A DNA stretch of 64,000 bases from Rotaria sp. Silwood1. Its lineage: Eukaryota; Rotifera; Eurotatoria; Philodinida; Philodinidae. Position numbers and translations under genes: made by a program. Positions 1 to 12,239 of the stretch are shown here, one piece after another. Location: the NCBI GenBank assembly GCA_905250075.1, contig CAJNOP010000506.1, positions 88,174-152,173 of the forward strand, given 5' to 3'. The first letter of the stretch is position 1; each line of letters starts with the position of its first letter. The notes under the pieces are model-generated. The model was not told the DNA's origin, made no database searches, and was given only the letters and a program-made list of their open reading frames with translations.

Positions 1-401
1 TTAGCCCATTTTTCATGATATTTTTGATTGATACAAAAAATAAATATAGAATCTAATTGGGACATATTGTGAATACGTGGAACAATACGTTGTCCAAGTG
101 CACCAGAAATGATAATACAAGCTTTATCATTATTTGGTATGGTTCGAATGAATTCAATACATTCCTCACTATCGGTAAACGTTTCGATAGTATTAACAAC
201 ACGTCGGAGTTGAATAAGTGTGTTTCGACAATCAGTGATGTTACCTTCATCAATGTTATTATCTAACCAAACAAGAAGAACATTTTGTACCATACGACCA
301 ATAGATCGTCTAGGTGAATTCGGAATTATTGAAGATCCAAATAATTGTTTCGTATTTTTGTTGTCATCAGATTTACTGGCTGTTGAATCTTTAGTGTCCA
401 T
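1..401 (-). CDS. N-terminal part of a bdelloid-type ADP-ribosyltransferase/TPR protein, runs off the left edge
   Basis: The reading frame opens at ATG 399-401 and stays open for 133 codons to the window edge, so only the 5' end of the gene is present. The first ~40 residues are Ser/Asp/Lys-rich and low in complexity. Then comes a compact domain with VLLVWLDNNIDE near residue 45, LRRVVNTIETFTDSEEC near 65-80, CIIISGALGQRIVPRIH near 95-110 and a DSIFIFC strand near 120. From memory, this block sits at the N terminus of many bdelloid proteins that go on to carry an ART domain or TPR/kinesin-light-chain repeats. No stop or frame break is visible, so it may be functional. Its C-terminal domains are outside the window, so the enzyme activity is inferred. 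Confidence 0.6.
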   Translation of the reverse strand, partial: MDTKDSTASKSDDNKNTKQLFGSSIIPNSPRRSIGRMVQNVLLVWLDNNIDEGNITDCRNTLIQLRRVVNTIETFTDSEECIEFIRTIPNNDKACIIISGALGQRIVPRIHNMSQLDSIFIFCINQKYHEKWA

Positions 402-1510
402 AGTTGGCGTAGATATTGTCTAATGCAAAATTTGTGAGAAAATGCTACTACAAAAAGAACCAAAAAATCTAATTATGATAGTGTCTATGCCCTTTCTAAG
501 TTCACCTTTCTCTCTCAGACACTGTCTCACATTATTGTTTTTTTCTTCATATTTTATTGTAGGACACTGTGTTTTCTTTTCACGGTTGAATGCATTACTA
601 TTCGTTGTCAATGAAGAATCACGAACGAAAAAAAAAATAATGACGTGTGATGACAGCTGAATATGAATAATGTTTTTTTTTTGAAGTAGAAAGAAACCTT
701 CGAGGCTTTTTTCTGTGTATTTAGCCATGTTTACGTTGCAGAATCCAAAGTTCAAATTTTTTCTTCTATTACGAAATACATCATTAATAACACAAGACAC
801 TGACATAATATCATTTAATCAGTTAAATTTATCTTTGGTTTTTTCGTTCCGAATGAGTGCATAAATTAAGATTAATGAAATAATTTTGTAAAAAGATACA
901 TAATTATTTTTCATATTAATCGCAAATAATCTATTCGTAAACAAAATATATCGAACTAATAAATATTTAAGTAACTTCTTTTTTATTCTTCGTATTTATT
1001 TACTTTTCGTTGTTACTCAAACATAACATGCAATAGATAATGAAATGTATTGTAAATATAAGCAAGAGAAGAAGTCAACAAAAATATACAGTTGTAAGAG
1101 CAATAAAAAAGATGCAAATGAGCAGATAAAAATCTGCGACAAATTTTGTCTTTTCTTTTATGTTGAAATATGTTTATTAAAATGTACATTCTACTTTAAT
1201 TGCACAATCATTGATGTCAAGGCATATCACAACAGACATCACTGAGAAGACTATCCATGGAAAAAGAATGATGCAAAATATAGATTAAAATCACTTTAAC
1301 CATCATAAATAAATCGGTTATAATCAATGAAAAATATATAAAATTGGATTAATATTCTACCGCTTTTTTTATCACATGATATTGATTAGTTCTTTGCTGC
1401 ATATTTGTTCTTACTACCGCTAGGTTTTTTGTTAGTGTCAAAAAAATACGGTTGTCACGATTCAAATTATGTAGTTGGTCATCAAGTATTTTATTTTGTG
1501 ATCACATGGA
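402..1510. other. AT-rich non-coding stretch upstream of the left-edge gene
   Basis: Short open frames here have no family resemblance and no splice-supported continuation. The first few hundred bases probably hold the promoter and 5' UTR of the minus-strand edge gene. No clear core-promoter motif could be defended. Confidence 0.5.
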
Positions 1511-2082
1511 GTGATTCAAAGTAACCTGGAAGTCTTTGATTACGAATACCTTTTGATAGGAACAAGATAGAGAGCTGCAGTTTTCATTGTTCGAAAGAGA
1601 AGATGGAGATGCATCGAATCATATATTATAGGATTTTGTAAGATGTGTTTTACAGTTTTCTTAATCAATTTCCTAAAAAACTTGCCGGTAAAATGGCATC
1701 TTATAAAATAAGACAAACGCAAAAAAGTCATTTTTTCATAGAAATTAATAGAAAAAATCGGCTCAGAATTTTGAGTAGATTACCTATAACTTTTCAAGAA
1801 GTAATTGTCAAAGTCTGGGCTTTGTACAATTTTGAAAGCTTTCGACTAGCGGTTCAAGTATACACCTGATCATTAAAAATGCAATGTAGTCACCTTACGA
1901 AGTACGTTGATTTTCAAAAACGTTGGTTTAAGTCCTTGAAAAAACTAGATCAAATTATCTTATATTATACGGTTCGATGCGTCTCCGTCTCCTCTTTCGA
2001 ACGATGAAAACCGAAGCTCTCTATCTTGATTCTATCAAAAGTTATTCGCAACCAAAGTCTGCCAGGTTACATTTGAACCACC
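1511..2082. repeat. Foldback (imperfect inverted repeat) element FB1
   Basis: The left arm (about 1511-1640) and the reverse complement of the right arm (about 1955-2082) align along ~130 bases at roughly 80-85% by eye. Shared blocks include CTTTTGATAG, AAGATAGAGAGCT and TTTTCAT.GTTCGAAAGAG. The ~310-base centre has no recognisable gene. No transposase and no clear target-site duplication were found, so this could be a MITE-like foldback or an old inverted duplication. Confidence 0.7.
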
Positions 2083-2809
2083 CTGTTGATCAAGTTGAGT
2101 ACAGAAAAAAGATGATCATAAATGAGCACTTCAATTCTGTAAGGAAAGAATCATATAACTATGTGTTTCAATTATCAAGCAGATGATAAATTCGTGGAAG
2201 CACTCGAGCGTGATCAGAAGGTATTAGTTTTTTTTTTCATAGGTTACTTTTTTCTGTTCGCTCATTGTTCTTGTAATTCATTGCACAAAAAAGATTGATG
2301 AGTTGAATATTATATCAGTCAACATAATCTTGTTTTAGAAATTAATCAACTATCGTTGGACATATCTAAACATCTTCTTTCTTCCGCATGTCTTGATATT
2401 GAAGATTACAAGTCGTGCTTATGAAAATAAAAATAATTGAGAGAAAGCCATGTCTGTAACGCAATTCAAATGTATCTCTCCATCAATGCAACGATAGGTG
2501 TTTCATTCCCTCTACTGAAAGGAGGGTCTTACAAAAAATGAGTTGTTACATTCGTTCGTTCACACAGAAAGAAAAATGTTCTTTCGATCTTTCGCAAGCT
2601 GGAAACCTGTTTGAACCTAACAGACTTCGTCGCAGAGATTTATCTTTTCCGACTAAAGTTCTACCGAACAGCCCACGCAGATGTTTTCTGGGTCCGCACT
2701 CCATCAATAGGATTTCAGAAGGAAAAATTTAGCCCGTCAAATGTTTTTCGAGCCCTGCTCTGAACCAATAGGATTGGGTGGGCTCGGATTACGGAGAATC
2801 CCAGTTCAA

Positions 2810-3140
2810 AAAGTCAGACGTAAGATCTTGGAATCAGAAGTCTAATAGTGTATGATCTTGTAATATCAGAGGCCAATCATGCGAGAAATTTTCGTGTCTG
2901 CAAAATTTATATCAAGTCTTGATGTACGATTCTTCCAAGACCACCCACGACGAGAAATCAGACCCTAAGATTAATGGCAGATTCTTGTAAGTCCGTATCA
3001 GATATTACAGTAATATCGTACCTGATCCTGTATGATCATACGAAAAATCGTCGTGTCTACAATTTTACATCAGATCTTACACTAAGATCCACATAAGTGC
3101 GAACCGTACGATCTTGTATGATCATACACGACCGTCTAAT
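2810..3140. repeat. Diverged direct repeats with a GATCTTGTATGATCATAC-like core
   Basis: Two blocks spaced about 190 bases apart share the order 'TGATC.TGTA.. / ATCATRCGA.AAAT..TCGTGTCT.CAA / TCA.RTCTT'. Variants of the ATCTTGTATGATCATAC motif recur near 2855, 3025 and 3112. Divergence is high. No coding potential is seen. Confidence 0.5.
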
Positions 3141-3389
3141 AGGAATGCAAACGATTTCTTCATAGTCCCACATTATTCACATCACTGATACTGTCGAATA
3201 TTGATAAGTGAATTATAATTCAAATTAACTTTTCACTCTAAAGAAAATTTTCATCTATAAACACACTTACCGATATTTCCAGCTAAATACGAAAAAGTTC
3301 ACAATTTACACCTCTATTCGTGAAGAAAAACAGTCATGAATATAATATTCAATTCCAATCCTCATAGATAGGTCAATCTATCAATACCC

Positions 3390-3555
3390 TTTTTTCGGTA
3401 CACTACTCTACCTATGTTCTTGTGGGTATAGCATTCTACCTCTATCCTTATAGATATATCATCCTACCTATACTCTTGCGAGAATATCATTTTACCGATA
3501 TCCTCATAAATATATCACTCTTTCTATACTGTTGGGACTCTATCACTGTATCTAC
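3390..3555. repeat. 28-base minisatellite, about five to six diverged units
   Basis: From the ACCTATGTTCTTG near 3411, successive 28-base units line up as ACC.AT.. CTT(G/A) ..(G/A)ATATCA..CT. Later units are more diverged. The array runs directly into the telomere-like cluster at 3555, and its last unit (ATCTACACGGGTGTGGG) already looks telomere-like. Confidence 0.7.
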
Positions 3556-3647
3556 ACGGGTGTGGGTGTGTGGTGTCAGTATGGGTGGCTGTTCTTCTCG
3601 TTCACAAGCATACGCACGCCCCATCCACACCCACCCATACCCACATT
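3555..3647. repeat. Palindromic telomere-like cluster T1 (TGTGGG arm / CCCACA arm)
   Basis: A GT-rich arm made of GGGTGTGGGTGTGTGG and relatives (3555-3590) is followed, after a short GTTCTTCTCGTTCACA spacer, by a CA-rich arm (CCATCCACACCCACCCATACCCACA, 3620-3645 in part). The G-rich strand changes side within the cluster, so it is an inverted pair and not a one-way telomere tract. Confidence 0.75.
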
Positions 3648-4639
3648 CTATATGAAGCATTGAAAATCTACCTGCACGAAATCATAAATTTCAACATCTA
3701 TCGATTATGATCACATTATCCCTCTCTAACCTTTCTTTTTTTACTGTTAAGCTCAGTCAAAAACTTATCTTTTGCTTCGAAATTGAATAAAAAGATTTAT
3801 TTGAAAAAGGAACTGCAAAAAGTCGTATAAGATGCTCAGATTTTGATTTAAATAAATTGTGAATTATCGATTTGATCAATCATAAAATTTCTTCTTTGAT
3901 CAGAAATGAACCCATTTAGAAAAAACAATTTATTATTTGTTGACTAATGATGATAGGTCACTGTCAAAAACACTTTTTGTTTTTTCTTTTCAATTCTGAT
4001 CAACAACATTATTCAACATATTTGCATTTAAGAATAAAATCAATTTTTTTTTCAGAAATCTACAATTATCTATTTATCGTAGAATATTTAGATTTTAGTC
4101 ATTAATTCGACAATATTATCAATCTGCTAAACTTGTTCGAAATTTAGTTGGAGGAGACGATCACAACTGCTTTCAACAGATCTTATTGAAAATAATCGGA
4201 TTGATTATCTTTTACGAGTATTCGCACTTAATTAGAGATAAACACTGTTAGATTTTAGATTTTGGTAAATAGAGACGATCGTAGTTCTGCTGAGAAAAAT
4301 TGATAAAGAATTGTTAAGGAAAGAACAATCACTCCGGATTACTTTTCTCTTTATCTGACACTCAGATAAAAACTTCTATGATTAATAAATGTCAATGATG
4401 ACAAAACAAATTCATTGTCAACATTATTAAATATTTGTTTCTTTTTTATGAAAATCTATTCAAAATAAATTTAAACATAAAACCAACTCTAGAAGAATAG
4501 GAAAAAGCACAGAAGAATATTTCTATATGATATGCATATAATCATTTTTTAACGCTAATTTTTAAAAAATTCTTCAATAAAATCTCTTGATGAATTAATT
4601 GATTGATGAAAGTAGATATATACATAGATTTAAAAAGAA
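3648..4639. other. Non-coding stretch
   Basis: No gene recognised on either strand. A weak direct duplication is seen around GAGACGATC (near 4155 and 4272). Confidence 0.4.
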
Positions 4640-5550
4640 AAAGTTTAACCTGAGCATGATCTTGTTTATGTTGATTATATTCTTGTTCACTTTTAATTTG
4701 TTTAATCATAGTGCGAAAATTAGGAAATTGATAAATTCTTCCATAATCATATGGTAAATTTTCTTTTGGATCCCATTTTGTTGTTCGAAAAAATTTTTAA
4801 CCTCGATATCTTTATCAGAACAATAAAATAAAATTAGATAAATATAAAAAAAATACTTTTGAAATTTAACACGAGCCGGAACATTCATTGGTATATCAAC
4901 TTCATCAGGAAATTATACATCTAATTTAGTTTCTTTCAATTTTTTTAAATTAAACTAAATATTTGAATTAAAATAAATATAATCAGATATATAAAATATA
5001 CGTTTGTTTATCTTCTTCTAAATCTGTTTTTTCATCATAGTTATTTCAATTCATAAAAAGTTCATCGATTTCTTCTTCATGTTCTTGTTGATCAACTTTA
5101 ATTGATTGTAGATCATTAGCATAATCAATCATCATTTCTTGATGATCTTCATCAAAATTCTAATATATTGAAAAAGATTTAATATTAAAAAAAAAACTAA
5201 ACATTTTGTCGCTTGAGAGACTGATTATCTTCATCATCAGAAATAATCCATGCAGTTTGATATTGAGAAGTTCCTTTAGGTACACGTTTTTTCAGTTGAT
5301 GTTCACATTGTTGAATATCTTGTCTAGTTGGCCATATTTGCTCTTAATCGAAATTTATTGAATCTTGTTCAGCTTCAAATGGTAATTATCGTTCAACATT
5401 CGGTTCAGCTATAAACGTTTTATCAACAATTGATTTTATTATTCCATTGAACTAAAGTATTTCAATTTTTTTTATTTATTTTTTAATAAAAAATGATTGA
5501 TATTACATCTCGTTGAAATCGATGTTGTTCGATTTTTTTCTAATTAAAAT
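4640..5550 (-). pseudogene. TSR1: TSR1 (40S maturation factor) fragment, broken by stops
   Basis: TSR1 is a GTPase-like factor that sits on late pre-40S particles. Reading the minus strand with introns removed gives recognisable TSR1 blocks in the right order: a KKRVPKGTSQYQTAWIISDD segment (about 5225-5330), an acidic linker (about 5045-5160), FPDEVDIPMNVPARVKFQKY (about 4860-4915), and FFRTTKWDPKENLPYDYGRI followed by QFPNFRTMIK (about 4680-4800). The last two match the family's hallmark FPDEVDTP..RFQKYRG and FRTS.WDPKENLP.DYARIFQFQNF. In-frame stops interrupt it (after VER, after NFD, before FPDE, in RG*KFF and after ELFMN). Both the N-terminal GTPase-like part and the C-terminal domain are missing. 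The 5' end abuts telomere-like cluster T2. Confidence 0.82.
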
Positions 5551-5605
5551 ATGGGGTGGATGTGGGTGTGGGTATAAATGAAGGAAAGATTAACATCGAC
5601 ACCCT
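5551..5605. repeat. Telomere-like cluster T2
   Basis: The GT-rich arm GGGGTGGATGTGGGTGTGGG starts one base after an ATAT next to the last TSR1 exon fragment. A minimal CA-rich partner (CGACACCC, 5598-5605) follows 30 bases later. Confidence 0.6.
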
Positions 5606-8100
5606 ATTTGCTCGGTATTGTTCATTTACGTATTCTGTTTGTCTTAATCTAACATTATTATTATTCTAAACATTGATCTAATTCGCAACGCAAGCAGACA
5701 CGATTTTTCAACATGAGTTATGTACTTTCTGAAACTTTCAGTTCGATCCGATGTATTTGTGAGAAGAAATCCGCAAAATATGGATGGTTTTCTATGATAA
5801 TCGGCTACAATTTCCGAACCCCAAAAGGGCTTCTAATGATTAATTCTCTTATTTAGCTATCAAAACTAACGGGTGATGTAAGAGTTCTGCATTAATTTTT
5901 GTTTTGATACAGCAGTGTAATAGAATATTGTAGAGATCTCTTCTTCTTTTTTGTTAGAAAGAGCGAAGTGTCTAGTGCAAAAATGTACAAAAGAATTTGA
6001 TTTAAAATGTTTGTTACAAGCGACAAAATGTACCGAAAAACGATTTCGCAACTTTTTTCGAACTTGTAAAATATTATGACAATCATATTTTTACTTGTCT
6101 AATCTGAGTTTTACAATGTACAGGTAGTGAAGTCTAATAGCACGAAAAAAGAAAATCTCTGCACCTTTTATAATGATTATAATGATCGCTTTAGTGATAT
6201 GGTCTGGTATCTGATCACATTCGAAAAAATTAGCTATATCTTCTATATGAAAAATATAGCTCAATGAGTCCTCTATTGCACGATAATATTTGAAATAGGA
6301 CACTGATTTTCTGTAAGATATTCAGCCAAATTCGTAGAATTGGCTTTTTATGCGGTGCGAAGCACAGCATTTATGTAATCATTCACGCACGCATTCGATC
6401 TCCATATTTTGCCTATTTTTTTTGCGGTAACAAAATCTGTACCTTGTGTCGCGATGTTTTAGAGAAGGGTAAGTTGATAGAAATTCGTTCGAACTATGTA
6501 AGGAAGATAGATGTCTTGAGATGATTCAAACAATTTTGAATCTTCAATATAAGTTTTTCTTTTTCTTCAGTAAGTTCCACAAAACACTGATTTTGACGAT
6601 TTGGCCTCCAACTTTTACCCGAGATAATTAAAATTGGTGAAATAGTATCCAATCAGTTGTTGTTAGTAGGAGAAATCGTTTATCATTACTTTATGGTAAT
6701 TGAAATTCGATTGCCAAAAATTAAGATCGCTTCATATCACTTTTATGCAGTCTTTTGCGAGATTTCTTTGTGTTTTTTACCTACTAGACGTCAGTATTGA
6801 ACGCTATCATTTTTTATTGTGATGATCCCGAAAACGAGGAGTCCGAGAATACGTGGATAGATGTGCTTGTACTGTTCACATGACACATCGAAGGAAGTAA
6901 TCGATTTGTAAGGAACCTTTTTCTGCACGAACTTTTTATAACTATATGAAATCAAAATCATGTATATCTCTTCAGCTCTATACCTTTGCTACGCTGTCAA
7001 TAGCAATAGTAAAATACAAAAATTATATGATTTTAATTATCATCATGACACTCAATCAAAATTGATTTCATCTACATCCATTCATTATTTATTGATATCT
7101 GAAAAATAAAGAGTATCAATACCATATTGTTCTCGTCAGCTAACAACTAGTGAATCTTCTTTATCTGAACTACATATGTCCAACACTAACAAGTCTTAAC
7201 TCATCATTATCTACTAATCGACAACAACATTGACTTGAAGAATCGACTCAACACCTATGAAAAAAGAGTTTTTTTTTTCTCAATTATCTATTCCTTGTCA
7301 TTACTATGACATATGTCGAAAATATAGTTTGATTGTAAGTTATAAATATTAATTTGCTCGATTAATCGTTTGTTTTATTCTCTACATAGAAAGTTTTGTG
7401 TACAAATTTAACTAATCATATAAGCTCAATGAAAAAAACTAAATAATTCATAAAGTTGTTTTTAATTTAAACTAAATATTATTGGTATATTTCATTATTG
7501 ACAAGGCTAAAAGAAAATAAAGATGATTATTAGATATGTTGTATTCTTCAAATGCAGTTTTACTATTATTATATCACTGTTTGTCAAAAGAATTCGATAT
7601 CTTCTTACCAGACATGCAGAATCTGCCGCTAAAATGATAAACCTCCCTCAGTAGAAAATTCAATTCAAGATTCTTTTGGAAAATAATAAAATTTTTCTCT
7701 GAAAATGAAAGACAACGGATACTGCATTATAAATGACTCATTTTTATTTCCTATCTTTCAAGCATTTAACAATTTATTTTAAAACTTTGACTTTTATGTC
7801 AATTAATAGAGAACTTAATTCTGTACAAAAATGTCGACTTTGTTTTTCGAATAGATTTTTCGCGTCACAGCAAAGTTGAGTGCGAAAGTGGAAAAAATTA
7901 AAGAGAGCTTTTAGAAACGGATCTGCTGAAATTTAAAATATGCTATAATATTCTATCTAAAATTCCGCATCTTTTTATGTGAATTCTGACAAAACTGAGT
8001 CATTGTTGTCGACTAATTCAAAGTAGCCTAATTGTTTCAGATGTTCAAGCGAATGCATGCATCATTTTGTTTTCAGAGTTTAATTTTGTACCCAATATGA
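5606..8100. other. Long non-coding stretch
   Basis: Nothing assignable was found in about 2.5 kb. Local base composition varies (a somewhat GC-richer patch near 6340-6480 with GCGGTGCGAAGCACAGC), which suggests old unclassified repeats. Confidence 0.4.
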
Positions 8101-8155
8101 GGATGTGGGTGTGAGTGTAGTTCTTATTTTCATTCACACGCACAACCACCCACAT
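8101..8155. repeat. Palindromic telomere-like cluster T3
   Basis: The left arm GGATGTGGGTGTGAGTGTAG and right arm CACACGCACAACCACCCACA flank a TTCTTATTTTCATT spacer. The spacer resembles that of T1 (GTTCTTCTCGTTCACA). This is the tidiest short member of the series. Confidence 0.72.
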
Positions 8156-8804
8156 TCTTCTTTATTAAAATGAGCTTCGATTTTTAACATTCATTTTACA
8201 TACTAATCAATAAAATATCTCAGCCTTATCAATTTGTTCTCTAATTGAACAAAATTTTGAAAGTATTCGTTCAATGTTCCATGCAAAATTCACTCAAGCT
8301 ACCAACCATAAGAATTTACATTTTCGTTTCACGATAACAAAAATACAACAGTATTTGATATGTAGTATAAACATCGAACACTTACACTTTAATAGAAACA
8401 TTTTTTTAAAAGTTTTTTTTTAACATCATATTATTATAATCTAATTTTTTAGATAAAAATATGATACTGTTTCATAGAATTATTCATTTTCAATTTCAAT
8501 ATTGAGTCTCATATATTGCTTTGTTATAAATACAATTTGAAAACAAATAACATAATGCAGTATTTGTTCAAAGATATAAATATTGCGATATAATTATTAA
8601 GATAGTTTGTTGATGATGTACTGTTTTATACATTGCATTCTTACAAAATTTAGCTGTATATTAAATACGATTAAATTCATTATTTTGATCAGTAGGAGGT
8701 ATCCGTGATCAGTACCTATTACAGTTTTCTTTCTTTCTATCTATATTCATGAAGATTTTGTCTAAATTGAAAAAAAAAAGAATAAGAAATCTAGAAACTA
8801 TTTT

Positions 8805-9040
8805 TATAAATTTCTTATGTTTCCCTCGTATCTTTTCCGACTAGACGATAGTGTTGTAGATCATTTTCTACTGAAGATAATTCTCCTTGTATTTCATATA
8901 TCTTAAATAAATGAATGCTAATATTAAACTATGAAGATGTTTTCGACTTCATTTTGTGCATCAATAAGAATTTCTTTCATTGTTTTTACCATTATTATAT
9001 TATCCGTAATAAAATATGATCGTTGTAATTGAAAGTAAAA
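8805..9040 (-). pseudogene. Orphan coiled-coil exons, protein not recognised
   Basis: Two adjoining minus-strand segments have codon-like composition and heptad-friendly sequence: SYFITDNIIMVKTMKEILID (part of ~35 residues, about 8940-9035) and KIYEIQGELSSVENDLQHYR (part of ~28 residues, about 8815-8905). They are separated by what could be a short intron. No start, stop-defined end or further exons could be joined, so this is likely the remnant of a larger coiled-coil gene. It is not obviously part of the spectrin-repeat gene further right. Confidence 0.4.
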
Positions 9041-10560
9041 AAAAATTAAAAACAAAATAGAAATTATTCTGAATAAGTTCTTTTTTTACTATAAGTATAC
9101 GTAAAAATGTTACTTCTTTCAATTGATGTGTAATTATAATTAATAATTATTTTCCTCTTCAAAATTGGTTTTCTATATATCCTATCGAATTTTAAAACAA
9201 AAGTTTTTTCTCTTATAATTATCTATCGATTCTGAAGAAGTTCTCTGTGTTGCGCGAACGAAAAGTAAATCCAAATTTTTGAAAAATCTATGCATGCTCA
9301 GAAAAACTTTCGATAGAGATTGTTTAGTCTCAAAAGCGTGGTCTACAGAAATGTATTAATTACTAGTTTTCGAGCATGTTGCTGCCATTTGGACTTTTTA
9401 AACTAAAATTTATGAAATGAAAGTAAATATTCTTCTACGAGTCATGTTGTTAACACTAGGTTCTTGATGGTAATTTTGACGAAAAAAAAGCCTTCAGGTA
9501 TAATTTTTTCGAAGGTATCTAGAATAACTGAACATATAAAAATTAGCTCTCAGACAGTTCATTATCTCAAAACATGTGCCCTTTAATTTTGCAAATTCAC
9601 ATTGCTCATGAATGGTTGTGCTCAAATATTCTTAGATATGCCATCAAAATAATATTGATTATGTTCTCAGAATAATATTCTATACAATTTAAAAACTTAT
9701 TTAAAATATTTATTAATTTAACATATTAGAGATCTTCGATATACTTGAAGAGTCTATTTAAAATTTAATTTAATACAAATATTCTTTAATATATGTAAGA
9801 CATAATTTATAATCAATGATATTCTACCTAATAACCATCTTTTATTCAATTATTGACATATACTTAATCACATTATTAATAAACAATTGAGAAGAATAAA
9901 AGAATTAATTGAATCAATCATTTTGGATTTAGAAAAAAAATTCTATGACTCATTGATCCAATATTAAGTCTAACGAATTTCTTAAATTCTTCTAGCAATC
10001 TTCAGAATTCTCGCATGTCTTATCATTAAATGATGTTGATATCGAAGTTTAATACAATGATTAATAGCTATTTTTATATTAATAGTTATTCAACTAATTC
10101 ACTATTTGTTAATACTAGAGTTGAATTACCATGAGTAGTTGATAATAGTTCGTCTGCATGATTCTAATCTACTAGATAATGCTGTGCGAATATTTGATTA
10201 TTTCTAGCTACATAAACTTTGATTGATTATATACAATTAATAACATAATGTTTGTTTATTTAAAATGTTTTTCAAAGGTTTTCAAATAACAGAGCAAATA
10301 TATCTTCAATATGAAATTACTTAAAAAATTTTCTTCTATTAGCATAATAATAATAATCATATTTTGTTTCATTTTTAGATTGAGCTTTTGAGTCACATTT
10401 TTTCACATATGCTAAATTATTACTTTGCTCAAAAGTTAATTTCCATGTAATAAATTCTAAAAGAAAAAAATTATCAAATTGAGAGAATAATATGAGAAAA
10501 GAATTTTTCAGCTTGTCTTCCAAATAAATGAGTCTATTTTATGAAAATTTTATGACGGTG
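9041..10560. other. Non-coding stretch
   Basis: AT-rich DNA without a defensible gene. A Lys/Tyr/Asn-rich minus-strand frame at 10317-10523 has no family resemblance. Confidence 0.4.
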
Positions 10561-10630
10561 TAGATGTGGGTGTGGATGCGGATGCTCTGTATATCTTCTG
10601 TTCATCCGCTCATATCAACATCCACACCCT
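10561..10630. repeat. Palindromic telomere-like cluster T4
   Basis: The left arm TAGATGTGGGTGTGGATGCGG and right arm ATCAACATCCACACCC are reverse-complementary over GGGTGTGGATG. The spacer contains CTTCTGTTCATC, also found in T7. Confidence 0.72.
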
Positions 10631-11719
10631 TTTTCAGTTGTTTTCTTTGTTGTATTGAAGAAATAAGATGAATATGTCAATTTTTCTATATTCTTTACAC
10701 AGTTCAGCTAATCATGACTATGTTGAAAATTATTAATTTTTATATTATCTTACTGAAAACTTGTCGCAAGTTCATACGAATATAAATTTCGTTTCTTTAT
10801 CTGATAATGAAGGAAGTCTATCATTATGTATCATTGGCCATTGTTCAACAATGCCAAGTTTCACATCATACAAAAATGAGTATCAATGTGTGTGGTCCAT
10901 TTGAAATGTATTTCATTTTACCAATATTTTTTTTGTTTGCCGTCATTGTTTGTCTACTCTTCGTGTCATGTATTTTACCGTTGCCATGAGCAGTGCCTCT
11001 CTAGAAAGCGTTTGATTGACAGAAATAAAAAAAAAACGAATAAAGAAGAGAGTAAAAAGAAAAGTAAGTGAAGCCTGTTTATCTTGCACAAGTAGCACAA
11101 GAGTCATTCGACAAAGAAACGACGCATTTTGCATTTTCAACATTCAACCAAGTTGGAGATTATTGCTATTGAAATTTTTTGAAAAAATTTATTTTGATTA
11201 TTGCATCCTGGTAAGTAAGTTACGACCATGGTTTCTAAGCAGATCTTCGAGTTTTTCAAACGTCATCAGTATAACGGAAGTATGACTAGAATATTCATTA
11301 CAAAGAATCGAGACAGAAATGAAATAGATATCCATCACGAACTTTCGTTTATCTGATCTAGTGATGATATTTTCTTAGTCAGAAGTCTATCAAGTGTATT
11401 TATCTGTATGAATCGCACACAATTTTATTGATTTAATGGTTCTTTCTTGTAGAATTTTGTCCAGATTTTACATAGTTAGCCTTCTACGTGTGTGTCCTAT
11501 TCTATTTATGATCTTTTCATGATTTTCGATATTGAGATCGAACTATCGAAATAATGTCACTGATTATTTCATAAGATAAGACCTAAAGACGATACTTCCA
11601 CGTTTCGCAAGTTTACCTATCGAGAAGAATGAGTGGATCATTAACAGCGAGTGTGAAACCTTTGTGTAACATAAAAATGCTTAGCAGTGGAACCAAAAGC
11701 CTTTTCAGGGTTGATATAG
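10631..11719. other. Non-coding stretch
   Basis: Overlapping short frames at 10807-11285 include one hydrophobic stretch but no start context, splice pattern or family match. Nothing else is visible. Confidence 0.4.
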
Positions 11720-11860
11720 ATGTATGGGTGTAGGTGTGGGGTGTAGTAAAAATAAGAGCCCCATCCACCTACCCTCTCCACACACCCACACTCCACACTC
11801 AAACACCCACATTTAATAAACCACGCTCAAACATCCAATCCCACCTATCCATGTACCGAG
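11720..11860. repeat. Palindromic telomere-like cluster T5
   Basis: A GT arm (ATGGGTGTAGGTGTGGGGTG, 11723-11745) is followed by a longer CA arm with CCATCCACC, CACACACCCACACTCC and AACACCCACAT (11759-11811), plus weaker CA-rich sequence to 11860. Confidence 0.7.
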
Positions 11861-11867
11861 TACAAGT

Positions 11868-11988
11868 ACCTCAGATTCGGTTAGACTCGTTTAGGCTCTG
11901 GCTGAGCCTAAGTCCGACCAAATCTGACTCGGCCAAAGCCGAGCTCCACCTGCTCGGTCTAGGCTCGAGCTCAGCACATACCTAATTC
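11868..11988. repeat. GC-rich patch of small palindromes
   Basis: This patch is locally GC-rich in an AT-rich setting. It has nested inverted motifs such as AGGCTCTGGCTGAGCCT, CTCGGCCAAAGCCGAG and GCTCGAGCTCAG. It lies between telomere-like clusters T5 and T6. Its nature is unknown. Confidence 0.55.
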
Positions 11989-12016
11989 CACTCACTACTA
12001 TACATCTATATCCAAT

Positions 12017-12233
12017 CAGGATGCGGATGTGTGGGTGTGGATCTGGGTGTGATGCTTTGTGGATAGGTGTGAGTGGGTGTAGTTATGGTGAGCGAGCTGT
12101 GGCAACACACACACCTAGTCATGCACATCCAAACACGCGCACTCAACTATCCATGCATCAACAACTACTGAGAATCCCTCGTACCCACTCTCATACCCGC
12201 ACCCGCACCCACACCCATCCACACCCACACCCA
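12017..12233. repeat. Palindromic telomere-like cluster T6 (large)
   Basis: A GT arm of about 100 bases (GTGTGGGTGTGGATCTGGG and GGTGTGAGTGGGTGTAG) is followed by a CA arm of about 125 bases ending in CCCGCACCCACACCCATCC and CACACCCACACCC. The CA arm is closer to a regular 6-base repeat than the GT arm. Confidence 0.75.
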
Positions 12234-12239
12234 AAAGCT

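Noticed and set aside
420-806. 128-codon minus-strand frame upstream of the left-edge gene
   Set aside because: No family resemblance; lies in the expected 5' flank; low-complexity composition.
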